From: Kribbella soli
Lineage (GTDB): Bacteria > Actinomycetota > Actinomycetes > Propionibacteriales > Kribbellaceae
Assembly (NCBI RefSeq): GCF_004331345.1
Contig: NZ_SJJZ01000001.1
Span: 1,178,001-1,242,000, forward strand
Reading direction: 5' to 3'
DNA: 64,000 nt
The translations under genes and the position numbers were made by a program. Under the pieces are notes generated by a model. That model was not told where the DNA came from, ran no database searches, and saw only the letters and a list, made by a program, of their open reading frames with translations. Below, one piece after another: positions 44,157-52,406 of the stretch. Numbering within the stretch: the first letter of the stretch is position 1; every line of letters begins with the position of its first letter.

Positions 44157-44696
44157 GTGCAGTCGAAACCGATGCTGGTCGTGGTGAGTGGTCCGCCCGG
44201 GACCGGGAAGACGACGCTGGCGCACCGGATCGCAGCCGCGATCGGCTGCCCGGCGATCTGCCGGGACGAGATCAAGGAAGGCATGGCGCACGCGACGCCG
44301 GACTTCGTGCCGGGCCCCGGCGACCCGCTGACGATGCGGACCCTGTCGACGTTCTTCGACGTACTCGGCCTGCTGATCGGCCGCGGTACGACGGTGGTCG
44401 CGGAAGCGGCGTTCCAGGACCGGCTGTGGAACCCGGGCCTGAGCCCGCTGCTCCAGCGCGCCGACGTCCGGATCGTGCACTGCACGGTCCCGGCCGAGGT
44501 CGCGCTGGAGCGGATCGTCGCCCGGACGTCCAACGACCCGCGCCGCGCCGCACACGAGGACGCGCAGATCAGCGCCGACGCCCGCCTCCGCACCCACAAC
44601 GCCTTCCAGCCCATCGATCTCCCCGTTCCTTCGCTCACTGTGGACACCACCAGCGAGCCACCGCTGGAGAAGGTTCTCGCGTTCCTGTCGCGCTAA
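44157..44696 (+). CDS. P-loop ATPase/kinase of zeta-toxin-like AAA family
   Basis: I choose GTG 44157 (179 residues), with AAGG about nine bases before; GTG 44127 would add ten residues. The Walker A is VVSGPPGTGKTTLAHRIAAA; CRDEIKEGM follows as in small-molecule kinases, then VVAEAAFQDRLW, VRIVHCTVPAEVALERIVART and a late Arg-rich lid. Members phosphorylate small metabolites, antibiotics or RNA ends; the substrate is unknown. The stop codon lies inside the left arm of a 20-bp inverted repeat. Confidence 0.85.
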   Translation: MQSKPMLVVVSGPPGTGKTTLAHRIAAAIGCPAICRDEIKEGMAHATPDFVPGPGDPLTMRTLSTFFDVLGLLIGRGTTVVAEAAFQDRLWNPGLSPLLQRADVRIVHCTVPAEVALERIVARTSNDPRRAAHEDAQISADARLRTHNAFQPIDLPVPSLTVDTTSEPPLEKVLAFLSR

Positions 44697-44786
44697 CGAC
44701 AGGAGGTAGTCGCGTCGGAGCGGCCGAGTTCGGGGCGCGCACGCGGGGAGCCGACGGGCGTGGTGAACTACCTCCTGTCGTTAGCG
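44691..44786. repeat. 96-bp element with 20-bp perfect inverted ends
   Basis: CGCTAACGACAGGAGGTAGT (44691-44710) is exactly mirrored by ACTACCTCCTGTCGTTAGCG (44767-44786). A further inner pair, CGTCGG with CCGACG, brings the arms closer. The left arm contains the TAA of the kinase gene. The element is either a very long stem acting as terminator between the two genes or a miniature inverted-repeat element; no transposase or obvious target duplication is visible. Confidence 0.85.
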
Positions 44787-44804
44787 CTTCGCCGAGGGGT
44801 CCAC

Positions 44805-45488
44805 ATGCTTGAACGGTTTGCGGGGTTGACCACTGCACACGTTGCGGATGCTTGTGTGCGGGCGGGAGTGCCGGTGCGGACGGTGTCGTTGACGTCCGTG
44901 GCCGGGGGTCGGGTCGCGGGGCGGGTGTTGCCGGCGCAGCATGTCGGCAGTGTCGACGTTTTCCTGGAGGCGTTCGAGTCCGCTGCCGAGGGCGACGTAC
45001 TGGTCGTGGACAACGGTGGTCGGCGGGACGAGGCATGCGTCGGCGACCTGGCCGCGCTGGAGGCTGCTGCGGCCGGTGTCGCCGGGATCGTGATCTGGGG
45101 ACTGCATCGGGACACGGCCGACATCACCGCGATCGGGTTGCCCGTGTTCAGCCTCGGCGCATTGCCGACCGGACCGTTGCGGCTCGACCCGCAGCCGGCC
45201 GATGCGTTGTCCAGGGCAACGATCGGTGAGTGGACGGTGACCCGGGACGACGTCGTACTCGCGGACGAGGACGGGGCGGTCTTCGTACCCGCGGATCGTC
45301 TGGCGGAACTGTTCGACATGGCGGAGTCGATCCGGGACACCGAGCACCGGCAGGCGGACGAGATCCGGGCCGGGCGGTCGTTGCGTGAGCAGGTGAGCTT
45401 CAAGCAGTACCTCGAACGCCGGGCTGTCGATCCGTCGCTGACCTTCCGCCAGCACCTGCGCGCGGTGCGAGGAGCGATCGAGGAATGA
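44805..45488 (+). CDS. RraA-family protein (HMG/oxaloacetate aldolase-like)
   Basis: The protein has 227 residues from ATG 44805, 8 bases after GAGGGG; an earlier in-frame GTG lies in the inverted repeat. The RraA fold signatures are VRTVSLTSVAGGRVAGRVLPAQH, DVLVVDNGGRRDEACVGDLAALEAAAAGVAGIVIWGLHRD (the G-x-R-x-A-x-x-G-type loop with substrate Arg and metal Asp in variant form) and VVLADEDGAVFVP. The family includes 4-hydroxy-4-methyl-2-oxoglutarate aldolases and RNase E inhibitors. It overlaps the next gene by 4 bases. Confidence 0.88.
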   Translation: MLERFAGLTTAHVADACVRAGVPVRTVSLTSVAGGRVAGRVLPAQHVGSVDVFLEAFESAAEGDVLVVDNGGRRDEACVGDLAALEAAAAGVAGIVIWGLHRDTADITAIGLPVFSLGALPTGPLRLDPQPADALSRATIGEWTVTRDDVVLADEDGAVFVPADRLAELFDMAESIRDTEHRQADEIRAGRSLREQVSFKQYLERRAVDPSLTFRQHLRAVRGAIEE

Positions 45489-46285
45489 CCACGTGGCAGT
45501 TGGGTGAGGTCGCCGTCGAGCGGATGGGGTTCGGCGCGATGCGCATCACGGCGAATCCCGACCAAGCGATCGCCGTACTGCGTCGCGCGGTGGAGCTCGG
45601 GGTCAACCACCTGGACACGGCTGCGTTCTACGCGTCCGGAAAACGTTTCGCGAGCGAGCTGATCCGCGAGGCGCTGGCGCCGTACCCTGCCGACCTGATC
45701 ATCGCGACGAAGGTCGGGCCGGGGACTGATGCGGACCGCGGGTTCTACAACGCGACGACGGCCGCGGAGCTGCGGGAGCAGGTCGAGACGAACCTGCTCC
45801 AGGTCGGCGTCGACTGCCTGGATGTGGTGAACCTGCGGATCACCGGGGACGGCTCGCTCGCGGAGCGTTTCGGTTGGCTCGTGGAGCTGCGCGACGAGGG
45901 GCTGATCAAGCAGCTCGGCGTCTCGAACGTTCGGCTCGCCCACGTCGAGGAGGCGCTCGCGATCGCGCCGATCGTCTGCGTCCAGAACAGCTACGCCGTC
46001 GACCGCCGCGGCGGCGACGAGGACGCGATCATCCGTTTCTGCGCCGAGCGCGACATCGCGTACGTCCCGTTCGGCACCATCACCGGCGCCGACGACTCAG
46101 CTGCTGTCGACTCGATCGCCGCGGCCCACAACGCGACACCTCAGCAGGTCCGCCTGGCCTGGACCCTCCATCACTCCCCCAACATCCTCGCCATCCCCGG
46201 CACTAGCAACGTCGACCATCTCGAAGAGAACATCGCCGCCGGCTCGCTGCACCTGAGCCCCGAGGAACTCGCCACCCTCGACTAA
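45485..46285 (+). CDS. Aldo/keto reductase
   Basis: A 266-residue (alpha/beta)8 oxidoreductase. The catalytic Asp and Tyr are in NHLDTAAFYASG and the Lys in IIATKVGPG. The usual catalytic His (L-D-L-hydrophobic-H) is replaced: CLDVVNLRITGDG has Arg at that place, a variant seen in a sub-group of bacterial AKRs. The NADP-binding end IPGTSNVDHLEENIAA is normal. It is co-translated with the RraA gene, suggesting reduction of an aldehyde from an aldolase step. Confidence 0.88.
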   Translation: MTTWQLGEVAVERMGFGAMRITANPDQAIAVLRRAVELGVNHLDTAAFYASGKRFASELIREALAPYPADLIIATKVGPGTDADRGFYNATTAAELREQVETNLLQVGVDCLDVVNLRITGDGSLAERFGWLVELRDEGLIKQLGVSNVRLAHVEEALAIAPIVCVQNSYAVDRRGGDEDAIIRFCAERDIAYVPFGTITGADDSAAVDSIAAAHNATPQQVRLAWTLHHSPNILAIPGTSNVDHLEENIAAGSLHLSPEELATLD

Positions 46286-47166
46286 CTGACCGCTGCCCGG
46301 ACTGCGGGCACGACCTCCTGGGACCAGCGGGAGAGCTGGACTTCGAACGGGTCGGAGCCGCGCGGGAAGAGCGTGAAACCGGCGGCGTCGTGGTTGAGGA
46401 TCGCGTCGGTGAGTTCCTCGATCCACTGTGCCGGGGAGCCGCCGAGCCAGCGGCCGTCCTCATCACGGGTACGGCGCAGTGGGGTCGCGGTGATCGCACC
46501 GGGGAAGTTGTAGATCGTCGCGACGTCCGACGGTTTCCGGCCGACCGAGAGCGCCGCCTCGTCGATGATCGGGCGGGACCAGCGGAAGCGATCGCTGAGC
46601 CAGTCGGCGGCGTGACCGGGGATCCAGCCGTCGGCGTTCCGGCCGGTCGCGGCGAGCGACTTGGGTCCGTTGGAGCCGGTCCAGATCAGCGGCGCGGGTA
46701 CGGCGGCCGGGCGGAGCGCACCGATCGGGTAGTGCTTGGTCGGCGCCGGCGTACCGCCGTCGGACATCGAGTGGACGAGCTGCATCGCCTCCTCGAACGC
46801 CTCGACCGCCGCGGCCGGACGCAGTTCCGGCACGCCCATCATCGTGATGCGGTCCCAGGCTCCGCCGGCGCCGAGGCCGAGGACGAAGCGGCCGTCGGAC
46901 AGCGCCGACAACGAGGTCGCCGTACGGGCGAGGACCGGCGCGGGCCGCAGCGGCAGGTTGGTCACGTTGACGAACGCCGACAGTCGCTCCGTTCGCCCCA
47001 GGATGAAGGCGATCGCGGCGTACCCGTCGAGCATGTCCTGGACGTACGGGTGGTCGGCGAGGCTGACGTGATCGAGACCGTCCCGGTCGGCCTGCTGCGC
47101 GAGCCGCACGATCCCGGCGGCTTCGCGCACTGCGTCCGGCGACCCGTATCCGAACCGCACGTTCAT
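46282..47166 (-). CDS. LLM class F420-dependent oxidoreductase
   Basis: This luciferase-like protein of 294 residues has VSLADHPYVQDM, NVTNLPLRPAPVLARTATSLSALSDGRFVLGLGAGG and PLIWTGSNGPKSLAATGRNADGWIPG, the pattern of F420-linked actinobacterial members. ATG 47166 is preceded by GAGGAGT. It is divergent from a marR gene, with an inverted repeat in the 91-base gap, so it is probably the regulated target. Confidence 0.88.
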   Translation of the reverse strand: MNVRFGYGSPDAVREAAGIVRLAQQADRDGLDHVSLADHPYVQDMLDGYAAIAFILGRTERLSAFVNVTNLPLRPAPVLARTATSLSALSDGRFVLGLGAGGAWDRITMMGVPELRPAAAVEAFEEAMQLVHSMSDGGTPAPTKHYPIGALRPAAVPAPLIWTGSNGPKSLAATGRNADGWIPGHAADWLSDRFRWSRPIIDEAALSVGRKPSDVATIYNFPGAITATPLRRTRDEDGRWLGGSPAQWIEELTDAILNHDAAGFTLFPRGSDPFEVQLSRWSQEVVPAVRAAVS

Positions 47167-47189
47167 GTCGACTCCTCAGATAGTTCGTT

Positions 47190-47222
47190 GTTCTAACTAG
47201 TTGTAGCACGAAATGTTAGAAC
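47190..47222. promoter_or_regulatory. MarR-type operator between divergent genes
   Basis: GTTCTAAC (47190-47197) is mirrored by GTTAGAAC (47215-47222), with 17 bases between. Flanking GATAGTT (47180-47186) and ACTAT boxes (about 47229 and 47244) give a second, outer symmetry. The AT-rich block holds both promoters, so binding would affect both genes. Confidence 0.6.
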
Positions 47223-47257
47223 TGCAAACTATTAGGCCAACGGACTATCATGGGGAC

Positions 47258-47683
47258 ATGGTGACGACGACGGCTGCCCGCGACACCGATCTCGCGAGCG
47301 CGCTGGTGCAGACGATGCACCGGCTGCAGGACCTGCACGCCGAGACCAGCCGGCCGCTCGGGCTGACCCCGCAGCAGGCGCATCTGCTGTGCGTGCTGCT
47401 CGCCGGCCCTCTCGGCATGACCGAACTCAGCCGCATCCTGAGCATCGAGCGCTCCAGCCTGACCAGCATGGTCGACCGCCTGGAACGCCGTACCTTGGTG
47501 GCCCGCACTCCCCATCCGACCGACCGCAGAGCCAGCCAGATCGAGCTGACCCCCGACGGTCTGGCCCTGGCGCACGAGGCTCACAACGCGGTCGTCGACC
47601 GCATCAACACCCTGACCGCCGATCTTCCCCGCGCCACGCGCGCGACCATCACCACGGCACTGCAGTCGATCCTGACGCGATGA
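47258..47683 (+). CDS. MarR-family transcriptional regulator
   Basis: The protein has 141 residues from ATG 47258; a GTG follows directly and a longer form from 47213 would run through the operator. The winged helix is evident: QAHLLCVLLAGPLGMTELSRILSIERSSLTSMVDRLERRTLVARTPHPTDRRASQIELTPDG. It probably represses itself and the divergent LLM oxidoreductase in response to a small aromatic or oxidant. The stop overlaps the hydrolase start (ATGA). Confidence 0.92.
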   Translation: MVTTTAARDTDLASALVQTMHRLQDLHAETSRPLGLTPQQAHLLCVLLAGPLGMTELSRILSIERSSLTSMVDRLERRTLVARTPHPTDRRASQIELTPDGLALAHEAHNAVVDRINTLTADLPRATRATITTALQSILTR

Positions 47684-48366
47684 GCTATCAGTACGTCGCT
47701 GTGGCCGGTGCCCGCACCGCCTACCGGGCAAGCGGTTCCGGGCCGGCGCTCGTGCTGATGAAGAACAACCGCCGCCCGTTGGACTACCCGGTTGCGGACG
47801 TGCTCTCCCGGCGATTCCGGGTCCTGCAGATCCACCCCGTCGGCTTCGGCGCCAGCGACCGGCCGGAGGAATACGCTTTCGGCAGCATCGACCGGCAGGT
47901 GCTCGCCGTACTCGATCACGAACGCATCGATCGGTTCGCCGTCTGGGGCTTCTCACAGCCCGCTTGCATGTCGGCGATCGTCGCCCGGTCGACGGATCGG
48001 GCAGCTGCGCTGGTGATGGGCGGCGTACCACCGATCGGTTTTCCGACCGACGGCACGATGCGCCGGCTGGAGCGGGAGCCGCGGCTGCCCAAGGCTTCGT
48101 TGGAGTTCTGGCGGAGCTATCGCTCGTACGACTGGCACCACGAGCTCAGGTGCTATGCGGGAACCAAGGTGGCGTACATGGGTACTGCCGATCCGGCGAT
48201 CCGCCGGCTCCGGAAACTGCGGCCGGTCCTGGAAGGCATCGGCTTCAGCTACCTGGAGTTCGACGGATTGAGCCATAGCTCGTGCGGGCTGGGCGACGAG
48301 TCGGCCGACGGCCGGCACGTCGCCCAGACGGTGGCGGATCAGCTGCTCAGTCGCGGCGCAGGGTGA
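47680..48366 (+). CDS. Alpha/beta hydrolase-fold protein with altered nucleophile elbow
   Basis: The protein has 228 residues from ATG 47680, co-translated with marR. The overall order is that of small alpha/beta hydrolases (ARTAYRASGSGPALVLMKNNRRP, FRVLQIHPVGFGASDRP, FAVWGFSQPACMSAIVA, late FDGLSHSSCG). The elbow reads GFSQP instead of G-x-S-x-G, and the oxyanion loop HG is replaced by KNNRR. It may be catalytically changed or a ligand-binding relative. Confidence 0.8.
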   Translation: MSYQYVAVAGARTAYRASGSGPALVLMKNNRRPLDYPVADVLSRRFRVLQIHPVGFGASDRPEEYAFGSIDRQVLAVLDHERIDRFAVWGFSQPACMSAIVARSTDRAAALVMGGVPPIGFPTDGTMRRLEREPRLPKASLEFWRSYRSYDWHHELRCYAGTKVAYMGTADPAIRRLRKLRPVLEGIGFSYLEFDGLSHSSCGLGDESADGRHVAQTVADQLLSRGAG

Positions 48367-48373
48367 AGACTAC

Positions 48374-48892
48374 TTACCGCCTGCCGCCGAACTCCCACGG
48401 GTGTACTTCGGCGTTGTCGGCCTGGATCAGGGCTGCGGCGGCCTCCGGGTTTGGTGCTTCCAGGAGGGCGGCTCTTCCTACGTGAGTGTTGTTGCTCAGG
48501 AGGTCGCCGTACATGATCAGGTGGTCCGACGTGAGTGGGCGCGCGGCGTCCTTGGTGAGGACGAGGTAGCGGTGGTAGCCCTCGACGGCGGTGGCGAAGT
48601 CCCACATCGTGCGGCCGGGGTTGTGGTTGTGAAAACGGTGGATTTCCACGGTCTCGAAGGCGCCGGCGCGGTAGTACGGCTCGTCGTACGCGAACTTGCC
48701 GGCCGCATCGTCATCCGGCAGCTCGACGATGTGCAGGCTGCCGGTGGTTCGCTCGCGGTCCTCGGTCAGCGTCGGGCCGCGGGCGATCAGGCCGCCGACG
48801 TACCCGTCCATGAACGTCCAGTGTTCCTCGTTCAGCGCGACCTTGATCTCGAACCCATCCGGCTTGTCACACCCGTAGACGAAGTACTCCAT
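48374..48892 (-). CDS. YCII-like dimeric alpha/beta-barrel protein
   Basis: A protein of 172 residues, built from two ferredoxin-like halves of the YciI type: the first MEYFVYGCDKPDGFEIKVALNEEHWTFMDGYVGGLIARGP with LHIVELPDDDAAGKFAYDEPYYRAGAFETVEIHRF, the second YHRYLVLTKDAARPLTSDHLIMYGDLLSN. The first half keeps the typical H and GP elements. The function is unknown; members may have hydrolase or stress-related roles. GAGGAGCTGAGC precedes the ATG. Confidence 0.8.
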   Translation of the reverse strand: MEYFVYGCDKPDGFEIKVALNEEHWTFMDGYVGGLIARGPTLTEDRERTTGSLHIVELPDDDAAGKFAYDEPYYRAGAFETVEIHRFHNHNPGRTMWDFATAVEGYHRYLVLTKDAARPLTSDHLIMYGDLLSNNTHVGRAALLEAPNPEAAAALIQADNAEVHPWEFGGRR

Positions 48893-48925
48893 GCTCAGCT
48901 CCTCCGGACAGTGAAAGCACAGGCG

Positions 48926-48959
48926 GTAGTGCGTACGACGGGGTCGCCGTACGCACTAC
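48926..48959 (-). terminator. 12-bp perfect stem terminator
   Basis: GTAGTGCGTACG (48926-48937) pairs perfectly with CGTACGCACTAC (48948-48959) around a ten-base loop. It lies just after the stop of the Shedu-like gene on the minus strand. No long T-run follows, as is common in high-GC actinobacteria. Confidence 0.7.
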
Positions 48960-48971
48960 GCGTGGCGGGGA

Positions 48972-50063
48972 TCAGACCGTGGCGGCCAGGTGGATGCGCA
49001 GGATCGTGTCGTAGTCGATGACCTCGACGCCGGCCGCAGGGGTGACGGTTTCCTGGGAGGCGACGATCACCAGCTGGCGCAGGTCGTTGACGTCGACGTC
49101 GTACTTCGACTTCACCTGGGAACGGTTCTCCGGGTTGGCGAGGTACTCCGCGTACTGCGCGAGCTCGGTCGCGCTGTCCTGCACCGGCGTACGGAAAACG
49201 CGGCGGCGCTTCTTTCCGTTGACCGTGTCGACGACCGGGAGCTCGAGCCGGCCGACGATGTGGCTGCCGTCCGCGCGCTCGAGGATGAAGTCCGGGTGCA
49301 GGTCGCCGAGCGCCGGCTGGCGGACCAGCTTGGTCGCGTCGAACGCCGACAGCAGGATGCTCTCGTGCTTGTCGAGGAACTCGTCGACTCCGCTGTCCTG
49401 CAGACCGTGCGCGAGGTACGTGCTCTCGAACGCGTCCGCCTTCAGCACGGCCGGGTCGATCGGCAGGCTGACCGTGCCGATCGGGTCGAGGTGCGGGCTG
49501 GCGTTGGAGTAGTTCCGCAGGAAGTCGAGGTACTTGTCGGCCGGCTCGGAGCGGTGGATCGCCAGCGCGAAGAACACCCAGTGCGCGCGCAGCGACTCGC
49601 CTGCCGTGTGCACGAGCAGGGCGCGGTCGAAGGTCGAGTAGTTGCCGGGCCCGAACCGCAGCAGCTCGTCCGCCGGACCGACCACCACGTCTCCGAGGAG
49701 GTTCCCGGTGCTCGGAAAACGTTGTTCGAGGGCGCTCTTGCCGGCCTCGGTCGTGATGGTCGCGTCCTTGAACCAGTTCTGTCCTTTGAGGTTCGCAACC
49801 ACGGTGCGGCCGTCGCCGATTCCGAAGTACTCCTCGACGCTGCCGACCTTCTGCCGCCGGACCTCGAGCGTCCGGTACTCACGGCTCAGCCCGACGAGCT
49901 CGAGGATGTTCCAGTCCGGCGTCTCGGTCAGCACCATCATCCGCGGGAACAGCATCGGCCCGGGCAGCTCGGTCCGGTGACTCACCGGCAGATGCCCGGC
50001 GGCCTCCTTGAGGTGCTCCCCCCAGAACTGACTGTTCACCTTCACGAACTCGGTGGGTTTCAT
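48972..50063 (-). CDS. Shedu-like (DUF4263) nuclease-fold protein, degenerate ELK motif
   Basis: The protein has 363 residues, GAGGAG before ATG 50063. The N-terminal 210 residues are unfamiliar. The C-terminal part follows the order of the Shedu/DUF4263 PD-(D/E)xK domain: VDEFLDKHESILL, HPDFILERADGSHIVGRLELP, SATELAQYAEYLANPENRSQVKSKYDVDVNDLRQLVIVAS and a closing VEVIDYDTIL. The usual E-L-K is here E-L-P, so the catalytic Lys is missing or displaced (a KKRRR stretch follows). SduA proteins defend against phages as single genes. Assignment is from pattern memory, not from a search. Confidence 0.6.
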   Translation of the reverse strand: MKPTEFVKVNSQFWGEHLKEAAGHLPVSHRTELPGPMLFPRMMVLTETPDWNILELVGLSREYRTLEVRRQKVGSVEEYFGIGDGRTVVANLKGQNWFKDATITTEAGKSALEQRFPSTGNLLGDVVVGPADELLRFGPGNYSTFDRALLVHTAGESLRAHWVFFALAIHRSEPADKYLDFLRNYSNASPHLDPIGTVSLPIDPAVLKADAFESTYLAHGLQDSGVDEFLDKHESILLSAFDATKLVRQPALGDLHPDFILERADGSHIVGRLELPVVDTVNGKKRRRVFRTPVQDSATELAQYAEYLANPENRSQVKSKYDVDVNDLRQLVIVASQETVTPAAGVEVIDYDTILRIHLAATV

Positions 50064-50127
50064 CGTTCTCCTCGCTCAGACACTCGGACTCAACCTTCAA
50101 CTCCCGCCCGAGCTGAGCCTATTCCCC

Positions 50128-52314
50128 CTACCTCAGCGCGATCAGGCTGTCTCTGCCGCTGACCAGGATCAGCTCGCCGGCGGCGATCACGCCATTTCTG
50201 CACTTGACCGCCGGATCGAGGTCGAAGAACGCGACGGCGGCGCCCTCGGCGACCTTCGCGATCCGGCAAACGTTTTCGTCGTCCACCAGGAACACCCGGC
50301 CGCTCGGCGTCACGGCGTACTGCGGGTTCAACGTGGAGCTCCACCGGACGCTCGGCTCAACGGTCGAAACGACCTGACCGTTCGCAGCGTCGACGAACCG
50401 GACGACGGTGTGGGTGTCCTTCGTGGCGGCGCTCGGACAGCTGAGCAGTACGACGCGGTTCGCGGCCGCCTCGATCCGGATCGAACACGCCCACTCCTGC
50501 GGGATCTCGGAGTGCCACCGCACCTCGCCGGAATGCGGATCGAGCGCGGTGAGCTGCTGCGGGTTGTCGCGGCTGCCCTCGAGGCCGACGACCAGGCCCC
50601 CGACCGTCATCATTTTGCTGAGCGATCCGTCGCGCATCCAGCGTTTTCCGCCGCTCTTCAGATCCAGGCCGACGAGCTGGTCGGGGAGGTCGCCACAGCT
50701 GTGTCCCAGCTCGACGACGACCATGTCGGCAGTGGCCTCAGCGCTGATGCTGGTGCAGCGGCCGGGTTCGTAGGTCCAGCGGTTGGAGCCGTCGAGGTTC
50801 GTCCCGTACAGCTTGTCGGAGCCTTTGCTGACCGACTTGCCGGTGATGAGCGGGTCGTTGTCCTCGATGTCGTAGTCGCGGGTGCGGTTGCGCCAGCCCG
50901 CCGTACGTTTCCCGGTGTCGGCGTCGAGGACGAAGTACCCGAGGTCGTCGTACGACACGAGCAGCTGCTGACCGCCGTCCAGGACGGACAGTTTCGGCTC
51001 GTCGTCCGTGTTCGCGCGGATGTACCGCCAGCGGGTCTGGCCGGTCGCGGGATCGAGCATCTCGACGGTGCCGCGGCCGCGCGCGATCGCGATCCCGTGG
51101 GCGGTCGCGACAGTCGCGCCGAGGTCGAGCCGGCCGGTGTTGGTCCACAGCCGGTCGCCGCCGTTCACGACGGAGGCGACGTTGAGGTTCGCCGGCTGAT
51201 GGTCGCCTTCGAGGTGCTCGTTCGCGCTGAACATGTAGGCACGCTGGAGCGGGTCGATGACGTAGAGGGTGACGAGGACCACGGCCACGACGGCGGCGAG
51301 CGCGGCGAGCATCTGGCCGCGATTCCTGGTGACGCCGGGGGCGAACCTGGTGGCGGCGAAGGCTGCCGCGCTGGCCAGGATCAGCAGGACGGACAGGATC
51401 ACCAGGAGCGGAACACGTTGTCCGACCCCTGAGGCGCCGGTCGTCGGCGGAACCGTCAGCAGAACGGTCACCAGGCAGACGAGTCCGATCGCTGCGGGTA
51501 CGGCGGTGAGGATGCGGGCCTTGCGATCGGCACGCCGTACCGCCCACCAGAGGCCGGCGAACGCCGCCGCCGCGAGCAGCGCCATGACGATCGCTTGCCA
51601 TTTCGGATCGCTCTCGAACGCCGGAATCCGCCACGGCTGCCCGATCGCCGCGACGCCCGCTACGAAAGCCAGGAACGCGATCAGCACCGCGAACACCGAC
51701 AGACCGGTCCGCTGCCAGCCGCGCCACACAGGCGGCGTCAACTGTTCCAGCAACGCCAACTCGGCCGTGAGACTGGCCCGGGCCGCTTCGTCGTACCGCT
51801 CGTGAGCGAGCTGGGTCCGGTAGATGCGCTCGGACGCCAGCATGGCCTGGATCTGCGCTCGCCGAGCCTTCTCGTCGAACCGGGTGTCGCGGCGAAGCTC
51901 GGACGCATGCGCCGAGGACTGCGAACCTGCAAGTACCGCGTCCACCGCGTCCAACAGCACGTCCGCATTGGCATCGCGTCCCTGCGCCTCGTGGGCTGGA
52001 TCGCCGCCGGTGAGCCGGACCAAGCGGGCAACCTCAGCGGTTCGCACCGCGGTCACGCCGTACGTCGGCAGCAGCTCCTCCGCCAACTGCGCCGACGCCT
52101 CAGCATCCTCCCGCGCCGTATTCGCCTTGGCATGCTCCGCCCGATGGAACCAGGCGGCCAACCGCACCGCCACCGGATCAGTGCACAACTGCTCCAACAA
52201 CTCCAGCGCAGTCAGGACACCGACCAGATACCGCTCCCGATAAGCGACGCGCTTCCCGCCATACCGCCCGACCAACTCATCACCAAGCGCGCCAGGGACA
52301 GTGTCATCCCACAT
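50128..52314 (-). CDS. HD-like domain, membrane helices and PQQ-type propeller fusion
   Basis: The protein has 728 residues from ATG 52314; the frame is open 24 codons further and the start is uncertain. Residues about 20-135 resemble the predicted HD-type metal phosphohydrolases of COG4339, but the W-F-H-D motif reads WFHRAEH, so the metal site is probably lost. Residues about 195-360 contain four to five membrane segments. The rest is a PQQ/WD-like beta-propeller outside the membrane (TGQTRWRYIRAN, YGTNLDGSNRWTYEP, LDLKSGGKRWMRDG, LDPHSGEVRWHSEIP, each with the RW tryptophan-dock). The function is unknown. A DtxR-type iron box lies 57 bases upstream. Confidence 0.75.
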   Translation of the reverse strand: MWDDTVPGALGDELVGRYGGKRVAYRERYLVGVLTALELLEQLCTDPVAVRLAAWFHRAEHAKANTAREDAEASAQLAEELLPTYGVTAVRTAEVARLVRLTGGDPAHEAQGRDANADVLLDAVDAVLAGSQSSAHASELRRDTRFDEKARRAQIQAMLASERIYRTQLAHERYDEAARASLTAELALLEQLTPPVWRGWQRTGLSVFAVLIAFLAFVAGVAAIGQPWRIPAFESDPKWQAIVMALLAAAAFAGLWWAVRRADRKARILTAVPAAIGLVCLVTVLLTVPPTTGASGVGQRVPLLVILSVLLILASAAAFAATRFAPGVTRNRGQMLAALAAVVAVVLVTLYVIDPLQRAYMFSANEHLEGDHQPANLNVASVVNGGDRLWTNTGRLDLGATVATAHGIAIARGRGTVEMLDPATGQTRWRYIRANTDDEPKLSVLDGGQQLLVSYDDLGYFVLDADTGKRTAGWRNRTRDYDIEDNDPLITGKSVSKGSDKLYGTNLDGSNRWTYEPGRCTSISAEATADMVVVELGHSCGDLPDQLVGLDLKSGGKRWMRDGSLSKMMTVGGLVVGLEGSRDNPQQLTALDPHSGEVRWHSEIPQEWACSIRIEAAANRVVLLSCPSAATKDTHTVVRFVDAANGQVVSTVEPSVRWSSTLNPQYAVTPSGRVFLVDDENVCRIAKVAEGAAVAFFDLDPAVKCRNGVIAAGELILVSGRDSLIALR

Positions 52315-52370
52315 TCCCCGTAGTCCAGCCACCCGCCGATACTGGCAGAGCCCCGGGTTCAGCAGTTTGA

Positions 52371-52389
52371 TTAGGTTAGGCTGCACTAA
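52371..52389. promoter_or_regulatory. DtxR/IdeR-like iron box
   Basis: TTAGGTTAGGCTGCACTAA matches 16 of 19 positions of the actinobacterial iron-box consensus TTAGGTTAGGCTAACCTAA; the left half is perfect. It lies in the 92-base gap between two divergent genes, 18 bases before the ATG of the right one. A metal-dependent repressor could switch both. Confidence 0.6.
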
Positions 52390-52406
52390 CTTGATCGAGG
52401 AGGCGT

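Noticed and set aside
44084..44650. Minus-strand ORF opposite the P-loop kinase
   Set aside because: The plus strand carries a complete Walker A and kinase-like motifs; the antisense frame is a shadow.
49879..50100. Small ORF at the 5' end of the Shedu-like gene
   Set aside because: It is out of frame with no ribosome site and only overlaps the start of the real gene.
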